64,000 bases of DNA. It comes from KK5 sp034043675 (GTDB lineage Bacteria > Pseudomonadota > Gammaproteobacteria > Burkholderiales > Burkholderiaceae_C). The stretch covers positions 124,001-188,000 of the forward strand of contig NZ_JAXCLA010000008.1 of NCBI RefSeq assembly GCF_034043675.1. Reading direction: 5' to 3'. The notes under the pieces were generated by a model. The model did not search any database, had not been told where the DNA came from, and worked only from the letters and a program-made list of their open reading frames with translations. This document shows, piece by piece, positions 25,860 to 37,248 of the stretch (position 1 is the first letter of the stretch; every line of letters begins with the position of its first letter). Position numbers and translations under genes: made by a program.

Positions 25860-28800
25860 TCAGATCACGCCGCTGCTTGCGGCAGCCTTGAAGGCTGATG
25901 CCAAGTTCCGCTTAGTGCGTCGCTTGAACACGCCCTCGATCACCCACCACACGAAGATCGTCAGCGTCAGGAACGCGGCGAAGGTCAGCAGCACTTCACC
26001 CGCGGTCAGCGCGATTGCGCCGGCCATGGTCCAGCGCCGGCGGCGCGGTGTGAAGCGGGCCGTCAGCTGCTCGATCCACAGCTCGATGCTGTCGTAGAAG
26101 CTGGGCACCATCAGCAAGGTCAGGAAGGTCGAGGTGATCGTGCCGCCGATGATGGTCACCGCCATCGGGCGGTAGAACTCCGCGCCTTCGCCGATGCCGA
26201 TGGCCACCGGCATCATGCCGGCGATCAGCGCGAAGGTGGTCATCAGGATCGGGCGGAAGCGTTTGCGGCCGGCGTGCATCAGTGCTTCCTCGCGGTCGAT
26301 GCCGTTGGCCTCTTCGGCCCGCGCGGCGTCCAGCAGCAGGATCGCGTTCTTCGCCACCAGGCCCATCAGCATGATCACGCCGATCAGGCTCATCAGGTTC
26401 AGCGTGCCGCCGGTCAGCCACAGCGCGACGACCACGCCGAACAGCGACAGCGGCTGCGACAGCATCACGCCCCAGGGCACGGTGAAGGAGCCGAACTGCA
26501 TGACCAGGATCAGGTACATCAGCCCGATGCCGGAGATCAGCGCGATGCCCATCGCGCCGAACACTTCCTGCTGATTCTTCGCGTCGCCGGCCAGGTCGAT
26601 GCCGTAGCCGGGCGGGAAGTTGATCTTCTTTGCCAATGCGACCGCATCAAGCGTCACCTCGCCGGGCGAGCGGCCTTGCACGTTGGCCGAGACGGCCATC
26701 ATCCGCTTGCCGTCGGCGTGCTGAATCTTGGCCGGCGCCTTGCCCATCGTCACCTGGGCGATCTGCTCCAGCGGCACCAGCAGGCCGGTGCCGGTGACGG
26801 CGATCGGCAGGCGCTCGATGTTGCTGGCGTCGACGCGGTCCTCCGGCGCCAGGCGCACGGCCACGTCGCGCGTCTCGCCGCTCGGGTCGACCCAGTCACC
26901 GACCTCGATGCCGGCGAAGGCCACGCGCAGCGCGTTCGCCGCATCGCCGACCGAGATGCCCATCTGGTTGGCCAGGCCCCGGTCCAGGTCGATCTGCAGT
27001 TCGTCCTGCGGATCCTGCTCGGACAGGCCGACGTCCACCGCGCCCTTCACCTGGCGCAGCTGGTCCATGTAGCTGTTCGTGATCTCCAGCAGCTTGCGCG
27101 AATCGGTGCCGTGGAAGCGGATCTGCACCGGCTTCTGCGCGCCGTTGTTCAGGTCGGAGAGCACCGTGTACTCGGCGCCGACGAGCCGGCTGACGCGCTG
27201 GCGCAGGTCCTTGGCGATCTCCTCGGCGCTGCGCTTGCGCGTCTTGGCCTTGCCGAGGTCGACGTAGATGCGGCCACCGCTGACGTTGACGTAGCTGTTG
27301 GTCGCCTGTGTCTCCGGCATCTGGCGGGCCAGCACCGCGGCCTCTTCCATCTTCAGCTTGGAGTACAGCAGGCTGGCGCTGGCCGGCGTGCGCACCTCGA
27401 CGGCGATCGTGCCGTAGTCGCTGCTGGGCAGGAAGCTGGCGCCGACCATCTGCAGGGCCAGCATCGCCATGGCCACCGCCATGCTCAGCACGGCGAAGAA
27501 GGCCATCCAGCGCCTGTGATGCAGCGCCCAGGCGATCACGTTGCCGTAGCGGTCGGCCTGGTGGTCGAACCAGTGATTGAACTTCTGCAGCAGCTTGGAG
27601 ATGCCCTTCTTCGGCGCCTCGTGGTAGCCCGGCGGGTCGCCCCAGAAGGCCGACAGCATCGGGTCCAGCGTGAACGAGATGAACAGGCTCACCAGCACCG
27701 AGGCGACGACGGTCAGGCCGAAGGGCCGGAACCACTCACCCGAGACGCCGGGCATGAAGCCGACCGGGATGAACACGGCGACGATCGAGAAGGTCGTGGC
27801 CGCCACGGCCAGGCCGATCTCGGCCGTACCGTTGAGCGCCGCGGTGCGGCGGTCGGCACCGGCTTCCATGTGGCGCACGATGTTCTCGCGCACGACGATC
27901 GCATCGTCGATCAGCACGCCGATCGCCAGCGAAAGGCCCAAGAGGCTCATGAAGTTCAGCGTGAAGCCGCACAGCCAGACGGCGATGAAGGCGGCTATCA
28001 CCGAGGTGGGCAGCGAGGTCGCGGTGATCAGCGTCGAGCGCCAGGAATTCAGGAACACGTAGACGACCAGGATGGTCAGGCCGGCACCGAAGATCAGCGC
28101 ATCGACGACGTTGTTCAGGCTGTCCTGCGCGTCCTTGCCGCCGTCCTGCGTGACGACCAGCTCCGTGCCTTTAGGCAGGGTCTTGCCGATCTCCTCGACC
28201 AGCTTGCGCGTCTCGTTCGCGACGCTGACGGTCGACGCATCGCGCGAACGTGTGACCGAGATGCCGACATTGGGCACGCCGCTGCGCATCGACAGCGTCG
28301 TCTGCTCGGCGAAGCCGTCCTGGACGGTGGCGACCTGGCCCAGGCGCACGATCTGATCGCTGCTGCCGTTGCCGCGCTTGACGACGACCTGTTCGAAGTC
28401 CGCCGGCCGTCCGATCCGCCCGACCAGCCGGATGCTCTGGTCCTCGAGCCGGCCGCGCACCTTGCCGACCGGCGCCGTCGTGTTCTGCATCTTCAGCGCA
28501 TTGACGACCTCGGTCACCGACACATTGAACTCGCGCAGCTTCTGCGCATGCAGCAGCACCGAGAGCTCGCGGTTCAACGAACCGTCCACCGTCACCGTGG
28601 CCACACCGTGGATGGCGCGGAACTTGTCGGCCAGTTGGTCTTCCGCCAGGCGCGAGATCTCGGCGTGGCTCTGGCTCGTGGACGACAACGCCAGCTGCAT
28701 GATCGGCTGGGCGGACGGATCGATCCGCTGCAGCACCGGCTCGCGCATCTCGACCGGCAGCTTGTAGCGCACCGTGCCGATCGCGTTGCGGACCTCGTCG

Positions 28801-29114
28801 GCCGCCTCGATCATGTTCTTGTTGAACTCGTAGATCAGCAGGATCTGCGCGTTGCCCTCGCTGGCCGTCGAGCGCACCTCGGTGACACCGGTGATGCTCT
28901 GCAGCGACTTCTCGACCCGGTTGATGATCTCCCGCTCCACCGTCGATGGCGAGGCGCCCGGGTACGGGATGTTGACCACCAGCATCGGCTCTTCGACGTC
29001 GGGGATCTGATTGACGCGCAGCTTGTTGAGCGCCATCAGGCCCAGCGCCATCAGCGCGATGATGATGACGATCGTCGCGATCGGCTTCTTGACGCTGAAG
29101 TTGGACAGGAACAT
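25860..29114 (-). CDS. RND efflux transporter permease (HAE1/AcrB-like), second copy
   Basis: Inner-membrane proton-driven pump of 1084 residues starting MFLSNFSVKKPIATIV. TM4 aspartates are present in GVLIDDAIVVREN, and two periplasmic porter/docking loops can be traced. After the usual last helix (residue about 1025) comes an RRRR segment and about 57 residues with one or two more hydrophobic stretches. It is encoded one base downstream of its adaptor. It is clearly distinct in sequence from the pump at 9002-12460. No outer-membrane channel gene is adjacent. Confidence 0.93.
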   Translation of the reverse strand: MFLSNFSVKKPIATIVIIIALMALGLMALNKLRVNQIPDVEEPMLVVNIPYPGASPSTVEREIINRVEKSLQSITGVTEVRSTASEGNAQILLIYEFNKNMIEAADEVRNAIGTVRYKLPVEMREPVLQRIDPSAQPIMQLALSSTSQSHAEISRLAEDQLADKFRAIHGVATVTVDGSLNRELSVLLHAQKLREFNVSVTEVVNALKMQNTTAPVGKVRGRLEDQSIRLVGRIGRPADFEQVVVKRGNGSSDQIVRLGQVATVQDGFAEQTTLSMRSGVPNVGISVTRSRDASTVSVANETRKLVEEIGKTLPKGTELVVTQDGGKDAQDSLNNVVDALIFGAGLTILVVYVFLNSWRSTLITATSLPTSVIAAFIAVWLCGFTLNFMSLLGLSLAIGVLIDDAIVVRENIVRHMEAGADRRTAALNGTAEIGLAVAATTFSIVAVFIPVGFMPGVSGEWFRPFGLTVVASVLVSLFISFTLDPMLSAFWGDPPGYHEAPKKGISKLLQKFNHWFDHQADRYGNVIAWALHHRRWMAFFAVLSMAVAMAMLALQMVGASFLPSSDYGTIAVEVRTPASASLLYSKLKMEEAAVLARQMPETQATNSYVNVSGGRIYVDLGKAKTRKRSAEEIAKDLRQRVSRLVGAEYTVLSDLNNGAQKPVQIRFHGTDSRKLLEITNSYMDQLRQVKGAVDVGLSEQDPQDELQIDLDRGLANQMGISVGDAANALRVAFAGIEVGDWVDPSGETRDVAVRLAPEDRVDASNIERLPIAVTGTGLLVPLEQIAQVTMGKAPAKIQHADGKRMMAVSANVQGRSPGEVTLDAVALAKKINFPPGYGIDLAGDAKNQQEVFGAMGIALISGIGLMYLILVMQFGSFTVPWGVMLSQPLSLFGVVVALWLTGGTLNLMSLIGVIMLMGLVAKNAILLLDAARAEEANGIDREEALMHAGRKRFRPILMTTFALIAGMMPVAIGIGEGAEFYRPMAVTIIGGTITSTFLTLLMVPSFYDSIELWIEQLTARFTPRRRRWTMAGAIALTAGEVLLTFAAFLTLTIFVWWVIEGVFKRRTKRNLASAFKAAASSGVI

Positions 29115-29115
29115 G

Positions 29116-30297
29116 TCAGCCTCCCGAAGCGGCGGACGCGGCGGGCGCCGCCGAAGCCGCCGCGGGCTTGCTCATCTCGAAATGGCGGCCATCGCTGAGC
29201 GAACTGCCGGGCCGGCGCAGGATGCGGTCGCCCGCCTTCAGGCCTTCCAGCACCTGGTACTGCGCCAGCCGATCATCGCGCTGGCCCAGCTTCAGCGCTA
29301 CCTTGGCGAGCTTGCCGTCGCCGCCCAGCACCCAGGCGAAGGCCTTGTCGCCTTCGCGCTGGATCGCGGCCTCCGCCAGCATCAGCGCGCTGATGCTCTG
29401 CGTCTGCACACGGCCTTCGGCGTAGAGGCCGGCCACCGTCGGCGCTTTCTCGCCGACGAAGTCGACCAGCACGGCCACCTGGCGCGTCGTCGGGTTGGCC
29501 GAGGCGTCGATGCGGCGCACGCGGCCCTGGAAGTCGCCGCTCTCGACGCCGTTGACCTTGAAGTACACGGTCTCGCCCAGTTTCAGCTCGGCCATTGCGT
29601 CGGCCGACACCAGGCCTTCGAAGCGCATCGTCGCCGGGTCGATCACCTTGACCAGTTCCTTGCCGACCTGGGCGGTGTCGCCAGCCGAGACCTTGCGTTC
29701 GCTGACCAGGCCGTCGAAGGGCGCGCGCGCCTCGGTGCGCTGCAGCTGCTGGCGCGCGCTGGCGGCCCGTGCCTTCGCCGCGACCAGATCGCTCTGGGTG
29801 TTGTTGCGCCGGATCTCGGCGTCTTCCATCGCCTGCAGCGACACCATGCCCTGCCCTTGCAGCGTCTTCATCCGCTGGAACTGACGTTCGGCCTGGTCGA
29901 AGCTCTGGTCGCTCGCGCGCACCGATTCATCGGCGGAAGTGAGGCTGTCGCGGATCGCCGTGTCGTCCAGGCGCACCAGCAGCTCGCCCTTCTTCACCCG
30001 CTCGCCGTTTTCCTTGAGCACCTGCAGGACCACGGCCTGCACCTCGGCACGCAGGTCCGCGCGCTTCTCGGGCTGGATCGAACCGGTGATCACCGGGCCG
30101 GTGGCGAAGTCGGAGTTGCCCATCGTCTGCACGTCCTCCGGCGAGACCAGCAGCGCCTGCTGGGCGGCGGCGTCCGCGTTGGCCGGCGGCGCCTTCTTGC
30201 AGCCGACCAGCGCGCCGGCGGACACCGCGACGGCTGCAGCCAGGGTCGCCTGGGCGATCACGGAAGGGAAGAACTTCGAGGCGTGACGACGCGTCAT
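29116..30297 (-). CDS. RND efflux periplasmic adaptor lipoprotein
   Basis: Adaptor of 393 residues. The N-terminus is a signal peptide with a lipobox-like LVGC (C33), followed by KKAPPANADAA, so it is probably lipid-anchored to the inner membrane. Lipoyl, coiled-coil (SDLVAAKARAASARQQLQ region) and beta-barrel parts follow in the HlyD/AcrA order. It is first in the operon, one base from the permease. A tandem repeat 45 bases upstream may be a regulator site. Confidence 0.92.
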   Translation of the reverse strand: MTRRHASKFFPSVIAQATLAAAVAVSAGALVGCKKAPPANADAAAQQALLVSPEDVQTMGNSDFATGPVITGSIQPEKRADLRAEVQAVVLQVLKENGERVKKGELLVRLDDTAIRDSLTSADESVRASDQSFDQAERQFQRMKTLQGQGMVSLQAMEDAEIRRNNTQSDLVAAKARAASARQQLQRTEARAPFDGLVSERKVSAGDTAQVGKELVKVIDPATMRFEGLVSADAMAELKLGETVYFKVNGVESGDFQGRVRRIDASANPTTRQVAVLVDFVGEKAPTVAGLYAEGRVQTQSISALMLAEAAIQREGDKAFAWVLGGDGKLAKVALKLGQRDDRLAQYQVLEGLKAGDRILRRPGSSLSDGRHFEMSKPAAASAAPAASAASGG

Positions 30298-30341
30298 CAG
30301 ACAAACTCCGGGAAACTCGGTGAGCCTAGTTCGGCAAAGCG

Positions 30342-30359
30342 CGCGAGCTTAACGCGAGC
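30342..30359. promoter_or_regulatory. Tandem CGCGAGC direct repeat upstream of the second RND operon
   Basis: Two copies of CGCGAGC separated by TTAA give an 11-base period, one helical turn, 45 bases upstream of the adaptor start. Tandem half-sites with this period are typical of OmpR-type response regulators. No regulator gene is next to it and the sequence is short in GC-rich DNA, so support is modest. Confidence 0.25.
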
Positions 30360-30437
30360 GGCTGCACGAGCCGATCGTCATGCGCACAGACCCAGGGTTT
30401 TCCCCGGTGACCGTGCCCTATCAGTTGGGGACTGACC

Positions 30438-30872
30438 TTACTGTAGGGTGGGCTCGACGGGCAGCGCCATCACGGCGATGCCCTCGTCGGCCAGCGCAGC
30501 GGCATCGGCCGGCGTGGCCTTGCCGCGGATGCCGCGCTGCTCGGCCTCGCCGTAGTGGATGCGACGGGCTTCGTCGGGAAAGCGCTCGCCGACGTCTTCG
30601 GTACGCGCGATCACTTCGCGGGCTATCTCACGCAGCGCCTGCTGCATCTGCTGCTTCATCTCGATCGGCAGCGCATTGGCCGATTCGGCGCTCTCACCGC
30701 GGGGATGCGCAACGTTCAGCCGCGGCGCGCTCGGGCGGCGCTCGATGCTCGTCAGACCGCAGCTCGGGCAGGCGACGAGGCCGCGAGCGAGCTGCGATTC
30801 GAAATCGTCGGCGGAGCCGAACCAGCCTTCGAAGCGGTGGTCCAGCGCACAGGCGAGATTCAGGACGAGCAT
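30438..30872 (-). CDS. DUF1178 protein
   Basis: Soluble protein of 144 residues matching the proteobacterial DUF1178 family: start MLVLNLACALDHRFEGWFGS, a CPSCG pair (residues about 34-37) and the tail IRGKATPADAAALADEGIAVMALP. The two cysteines plus upstream Cys/His could bind zinc. Function is unknown. It is encoded 28 bases after the NUDIX gene at the end of the nuo-linked cluster. An upstream in-frame extension of 21 residues overlaps the NUDIX end region and is rejected. Confidence 0.85.
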   Translation of the reverse strand: MLVLNLACALDHRFEGWFGSADDFESQLARGLVACPSCGLTSIERRPSAPRLNVAHPRGESAESANALPIEMKQQMQQALREIAREVIARTEDVGERFPDEARRIHYGEAEQRGIRGKATPADAAALADEGIAVMALPVEPTLQ

Positions 30873-30900
30873 GGATGAAGAAGAGGATGGAACGAAAGGG

Positions 30901-31482
30901 TCAGGACTTGCGCCACTCGAGCGCCCATTCGCCATCCTGCCAGCGCGTGAGCCACAACAGCGCGATCAGGGTCTTTGCGTCGGTCAGCTCACCCTCGGCG
31001 GCCATCGCGTCGAGCTCGGTCGCGCTGTGCGTGACGAGCTCCAGGAACTCGCCCTCGTCCAGCTTCTGCGCGCCGGCGACCAGGCCGCGGGCGAAGAAGA
31101 TTTCGATGCGCTCGTCCGAGTAGGCAATCGCGTTGTGCAGCACGCCGGCATGGGCCCACTCGCGGGCGGTGTAGCCGGTCTCTTCCAGCAGTTCGCGCTT
31201 GGCGCAGGCCAGGATGTCCTCGCCCGGGTCGATCTTGCCGGCCGGGAACTCCAGCATCACGCGGCCCATCGGGTAGCGGTACTGACGCTCCAGCAGCAAC
31301 TGGCCCTTGTCGAGGATCGGCACGATCATCACCGCACCCGGGTGGACGATGTATTCGCGCGCCGATTCGGCGCCGTCCGGCAGGCGCACGGTGTCGCGCC
31401 GTACGTCGAGGAAGTGGCCCTGGTAGACCTGCTTCGATTCGATCTTCTCTTCGCGCAGGTGTTTGTCGCCGTCAGTCGCCAC
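30901..31482 (-). CDS. NUDIX hydrolase (ADP-ribose pyrophosphatase-like)
   Basis: Cytoplasmic hydrolase of 193 residues with a complete Nudix box at residues 82-104 (G82, E88, REL-LEE core, G103). N-terminal features (EYIVHPGAVMIVP, LERQYRYP) resemble ADP-sugar pyrophosphatases, which remove ADP-ribose formed from NAD. Being encoded downstream of the NADH dehydrogenase genes, a role in NAD-derivative housekeeping is plausible but inferred. Its start overlaps the DUF2818 stop by 11 bases. Confidence 0.9.
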   Translation of the reverse strand: MATDGDKHLREEKIESKQVYQGHFLDVRRDTVRLPDGAESAREYIVHPGAVMIVPILDKGQLLLERQYRYPMGRVMLEFPAGKIDPGEDILACAKRELLEETGYTAREWAHAGVLHNAIAYSDERIEIFFARGLVAGAQKLDEGEFLELVTHSATELDAMAAEGELTDAKTLIALLWLTRWQDGEWALEWRKS

Positions 31483-31777
31483 GGTGCCGCCTGAGATAGG
31501 CCCAGACGAAGCCGGGGAAGCCGAGGACCAGGAACAGGCAGATGCTGGCGGCGTAGAACTCCCAGCCCTGCGGCTGACGCTGGCCGATGCTCGACTCCAA
31601 CCCGAAGCCGAGCATCAGCACGGCCACGGCCAGCAGTGCCAGTTCGAGGATGCGCCACCAGGGCGACTTGTGCGCCGGCCGCGGGCCGACCAGCAGCACC
31701 CGTTTGCTGAAGTAAGGCGCGTTGGCCGCCACCACGGCGGCCAGGAGCACCAGCCAGGTGGCCGAGCCCTGATCCAT
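31472..31777 (-). CDS. DUF2818 small membrane protein
   Basis: Membrane protein of 101 residues with three hydrophobic segments (residues about 5-22, 41-60, 75-95), starting MDQGSATWLVLLAAVVAANAP. It matches the DUF2818 family found directly behind nuoN in Burkholderiales. The start shares one base with the nuoN stop, so it is translationally coupled to complex I. It may assist complex I assembly or merely ride in the operon; function is unknown. Confidence 0.85.
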   Translation of the reverse strand: MDQGSATWLVLLAAVVAANAPYFSKRVLLVGPRPAHKSPWWRILELALLAVAVLMLGFGLESSIGQRQPQGWEFYAASICLFLVLGFPGFVWAYLRRHRGD

Positions 31778-33267
31778 CAGGTGGCCAGGGCCTTGACGAC
31801 GGCCGTGGCGCACATGTGCATCAGGCCGCCCGGCATCACGCCGAAGACCAGCACGGCCAGGCCGTTCAAGGTCATCACGAAGCGGGCATCGGCCGGAGCC
31901 GCCAGCGGCGTGGTGTCGGTCGCTTCGTCGAAGAACATGACCTTGATGACGCGCAGGTAGTAGAAGGCGCCGACCAGCGAGGCGATCACCGCGAACACGG
32001 CCAGCCCGATGTACAGCGGCGAGTCGGTCGTCACCATCGCCTGCAGCACGGCCAGCTTGCCGTTGAAGCCTGCGGTCAGCGGGATGCCGGCCAGCGAGAA
32101 CATGAACACCATCATCACCAGCGCATACCAGGGGCTGCGCTTGGCAAGGCCGGCCAGGTCCTTGATCTCTTCCGACTCATGGCCGGCGCGGGCCAGCAGC
32201 ATGATCATGCCGAAGGTGCCCAGCGTGGTCATCACGTAGGTGACGATGTTGAACATCGCCGAGCTGTAGGCATTGGCGGCCGACAGCGTGTTGCCGTTGG
32301 CCACGCCCGAAGCCAGGCCCAGCAGCACGAAGCCCATCTGCGCGATCGTCGAGTACGCCAGCATCCGCTTCAGGTTGCTTTGCGCGATGGCCGCGAGGTT
32401 GCCGATGACCAGCGAGCAGACCGCCAGCACCAGCAGCATCTGCTGCCATTCGATCGCCAGGCCGATCATGCCTTCCACCAGCAGGCGGATGGTGATGGCG
32501 AACGCGGCCAGCTTCGGCGCGGCGCCGATCAGCAGCGTGGCGGCCGTCGGGGCGCCCTGGTAGACGTCCGGCACCCACATGTGGAACGGTGCGGCGCCGA
32601 GCTTGAAGGCCAGGCCGGCGACGACGAAGACGACACCGAAGATCAGCACCGCGTGGTTGGGCAGCGAGCCCGCACCACCGCTGATCACGTTGAACACCTG
32701 CGGGATCGAGAGCGAACCGGTGGCGCCGTACATCATCGACAGGCCGTACAGCAGGAAGCCGCTGGCCAGCGCGCCGAGCACGAAGTACTTCATCGCCGCT
32801 TCGGTCGAGAGCACGTGGTCGCGGCGCAGCGCGACCAGCGCGTACAGCGACAGGCTCATCAGCTCCAGGCCCAGGTAGACGACCAGGAAGTTGTTGGCCG
32901 ACACCATCACGGCGATGCCCAGCAGCGCGAACAGGGTCAGCGTGAACAGCTCGCCCTTGAGCATCTCGCGCGAGGCCGCGTAGGGCCGCGAGTAGACCAG
33001 GGTGACGAGGGTCGCCACGCAGGCCAGGAAGGCCAGCAGGTGACCCATCGGGTCGGCGACGACCATGCCCTGCATCGCGTAGACGGTGGCGCCTTCGTTG
33101 AAGTAGCACAGGTGCATCACGCCGACGACGGCGATCGTCAGCTGCGTCAGCCAGTAGGTCGGGCGGCGCGCCGGGTCGGTGACGAACAGGTCGACGATGG
33201 CGATCAGCAGTGCCATCACCACCAGCACCACTTCGGGATAAACCGCAAGCCAGTTCATAGCATTCAT
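31777..33267 (-). CDS. nuoN: NADH-quinone oxidoreductase subunit N
   Basis: Membrane-arm subunit of complex I, 496 residues, with about 14 hydrophobic helices, one of the three antiporter-like proton channels. Charged residues within helices and the segment KYFVLGALASGFLLYG mark NuoN. The start MNAMNWLAVYPE overlaps the nuoM stop (ATGA). It is the last nuo gene and is followed without a gap by DUF2818. Confidence 0.97.
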   Translation of the reverse strand: MNAMNWLAVYPEVVLVVMALLIAIVDLFVTDPARRPTYWLTQLTIAVVGVMHLCYFNEGATVYAMQGMVVADPMGHLLAFLACVATLVTLVYSRPYAASREMLKGELFTLTLFALLGIAVMVSANNFLVVYLGLELMSLSLYALVALRRDHVLSTEAAMKYFVLGALASGFLLYGLSMMYGATGSLSIPQVFNVISGGAGSLPNHAVLIFGVVFVVAGLAFKLGAAPFHMWVPDVYQGAPTAATLLIGAAPKLAAFAITIRLLVEGMIGLAIEWQQMLLVLAVCSLVIGNLAAIAQSNLKRMLAYSTIAQMGFVLLGLASGVANGNTLSAANAYSSAMFNIVTYVMTTLGTFGMIMLLARAGHESEEIKDLAGLAKRSPWYALVMMVFMFSLAGIPLTAGFNGKLAVLQAMVTTDSPLYIGLAVFAVIASLVGAFYYLRVIKVMFFDEATDTTPLAAPADARFVMTLNGLAVLVFGVMPGGLMHMCATAVVKALAT

Positions 33268-34844
33268 TGTTGGGTGGCCTCAGTCGTGGCGGCGGGTTCG
33301 GAAGCAGCGTCCGAGGCTGCCGGCGCGGCAGCTTCGACGACGACCGCGGCAGCGGCCGGCGCGGCGGCGCCCGGGATCTTCGACACGGCGACGTGCTTCA
33401 GCAGGCCGTCGACCGAAGCTTCCATCACGTCGGTGAAAGGCTTCGGGTACAGGCCCATGTACAGCGTGGCGATCGCCAGCACGGCCATCATGCCGAACTC
33501 GCGGGCGTTGATGTCGGTGAGCTTCTTGACGTTGTCGTTGGTCACCGGGCCGAAGTACACGCGCTTGTACATCCACAGGCTGTAGGCCGCGCCGAAGATC
33601 AGCGCCGTCGCAGCGATGGCGCCGAGCCAGAAGCTGTACTTGACCGTGCCCAGGATCACCATCCACTCGCCGACGAAGCCGGCCGTGGCGGGCAGGCCGC
33701 AATTGGCCATCGCGAAGAACAGCGCGAAGGCCGCGAACTTGGGCATCGTATTGACGACGCCGCCGTAGGCCGCGATCTCGCGGCTGTGGACGCGGTCGTA
33801 CAGCACGCCGATGCCGAGGAACATCGCGCCCGACACGAAGCCGTGGGCAATCATCTGCACCAGGCCGCCGGTGACGCCCAGCGGGTTGAAGATGAAGAAG
33901 CCCAGGGTGACGAAGCCCATGTGAGCGATGGACGAGTAGGCCACCAGCTTCTTCATGTCCTTCTGCACCAGCGCGACGAGGCCGATGTAGACCACGGCGA
34001 TCAGCGACATCGCGATGATCAGCCAGGCGTACGCGTGAGCCGCGTCGGGCGCGATCGGCAGCGAGAACCGCAGGAAGCCGTAGCAGCCCAGCTTCAGCAT
34101 GATCGCGGCCAGCACGACGGAACCGCCGGTGGGCGCTTCCACGTGGGCGTCGGGCAGCCAGGTGTGTACCGGCCACATCGGCACCTTCACCGCGAAGGCG
34201 GCCAGGAAGGCGAAGAACAGCAGGGTCTGCTCGTGCAGCGTCAGCGGCAGCTGGTGCCAGGTGGCGATGTCGAAGGAACCGCCGGCCTTGTAGTACAGGT
34301 ACAGCAACGCGATCAGCGTCAGCAGCGAGCCGGCCAGCGTGTAGAGGAAGAACTTGAAGGCCGCGTAGACCCGGTTCTTGCCGCCCCAGACACCGATGAT
34401 GATGTACATCGGGATCAGCGTGGCCTCGAAGAACACGTAGAACAGCAGGCCGTCGAGCGCCGAGAACACGCCGATCATCAGACCGGACAGCACCAGGAAG
34501 GCGCCCATGTACTGGTTGACGCGGGTGTCGATGACTTCCCAGGCGGCGACCACGACGATGACGGTGATGAAGGCCGTCAGCGGCACGAACCACATCGAGA
34601 TGCCGTCGACGCCGAGGTGGTAGCTGACGTTGAAGCGCTCGATCCAGGGCAGGTTCTCGACGAACTGCATGGCCGCCGAGGCGTTGTCGAAGCCGCTGAT
34701 CAGCGGCAGCGTCGCGAGCAGGCTGGCGACGGCGGCGACCAGCGCCATCCAGCGCACGGCATTCGCGTTCTCGTCACGCCCGACCGCCAGCAGCAACAGG
34801 CCGCTGACGATGGGCAGGAAGATGGCAAGGCTCAAAATTCCCAT
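33264..34844 (-). CDS. nuoM: NADH-quinone oxidoreductase subunit M
   Basis: Antiporter-like proton-channel subunit of the complex I membrane arm, 526 residues. Hallmarks are the conserved MWPVHTWLPDAHVEAPTGG loop and the LVAYSSIAHMGFV helix. The last 35 or so residues form an Ala/Pro/Glu-rich tail (GAAAPAAAAVVVEAAAPAAS) not needed for the fold and absent from typical NuoM, which ends near residue 490-500. The gene is 21 bases after nuoL. Confidence 0.97.
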   Translation of the reverse strand: MGILSLAIFLPIVSGLLLLAVGRDENANAVRWMALVAAVASLLATLPLISGFDNASAAMQFVENLPWIERFNVSYHLGVDGISMWFVPLTAFITVIVVVAAWEVIDTRVNQYMGAFLVLSGLMIGVFSALDGLLFYVFFEATLIPMYIIIGVWGGKNRVYAAFKFFLYTLAGSLLTLIALLYLYYKAGGSFDIATWHQLPLTLHEQTLLFFAFLAAFAVKVPMWPVHTWLPDAHVEAPTGGSVVLAAIMLKLGCYGFLRFSLPIAPDAAHAYAWLIIAMSLIAVVYIGLVALVQKDMKKLVAYSSIAHMGFVTLGFFIFNPLGVTGGLVQMIAHGFVSGAMFLGIGVLYDRVHSREIAAYGGVVNTMPKFAAFALFFAMANCGLPATAGFVGEWMVILGTVKYSFWLGAIAATALIFGAAYSLWMYKRVYFGPVTNDNVKKLTDINAREFGMMAVLAIATLYMGLYPKPFTDVMEASVDGLLKHVAVSKIPGAAAPAAAAVVVEAAAPAASDAASEPAATTEATQQ

Positions 34845-34865
34845 GATTCTTTTTCTCCGCCCCGA

Positions 34866-36923
<2,058 letters not shown>

Positions 36924-36930
36924 CTTGTTG

Positions 36931-37248
36931 TTATCCCTTCAAGGCGTCGAGCTCATCGACGGCAATCGTCGAGCGGTTGCGGAACAGCACGACGAGGATC
37001 GCCAGGCCGATCGCCGACTCGGCGGCCGCCACGGTCAGGATGAAGAACACGAAGACCTGGCCGGCCGCATCACCGAGGTAGTGCGAGAAGGCCACGAAGT
37101 TCAGGTTCACCGCCAGCAGCATCAGCTCGATCGCCATCAGCAGCACGATCAGGTTCTTGCGGTTCAGGAAGATGCCGATCACCGACAGCGCGAACAGGAT
37201 CGCGCCCAGCGTCAGGAAATGTCCGAGGGTCAGGCTCGCTGCCATCAT
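36931..37248 (-). CDS. nuoK: NADH-quinone oxidoreductase subunit K
   Basis: Small membrane subunit, 105 or 104 residues with three helices. The conserved membrane glutamates of the proton path lie in AIELMLLAVNLNFVAFS and the AAAESAIGLAILV helix. Two adjacent ATGs (37246-37248 and 37243-37245) are possible starts; either overlaps the nuoJ stop at 37245. Confidence 0.97.
   Translation of the reverse strand: MMAASLTLGHFLTLGAILFALSVIGIFLNRKNLIVLLMAIELMLLAVNLNFVAFSHYLGDAAGQVFVFFILTVAAAESAIGLAILVVLFRNRSTIAVDELDALKG

Noticed and set aside
26274..29198. Open frame of about 974 codons antisense to the second RND permease
   Set aside because: Shadow of the RND gene in GC-rich DNA; no domain or start-site support.
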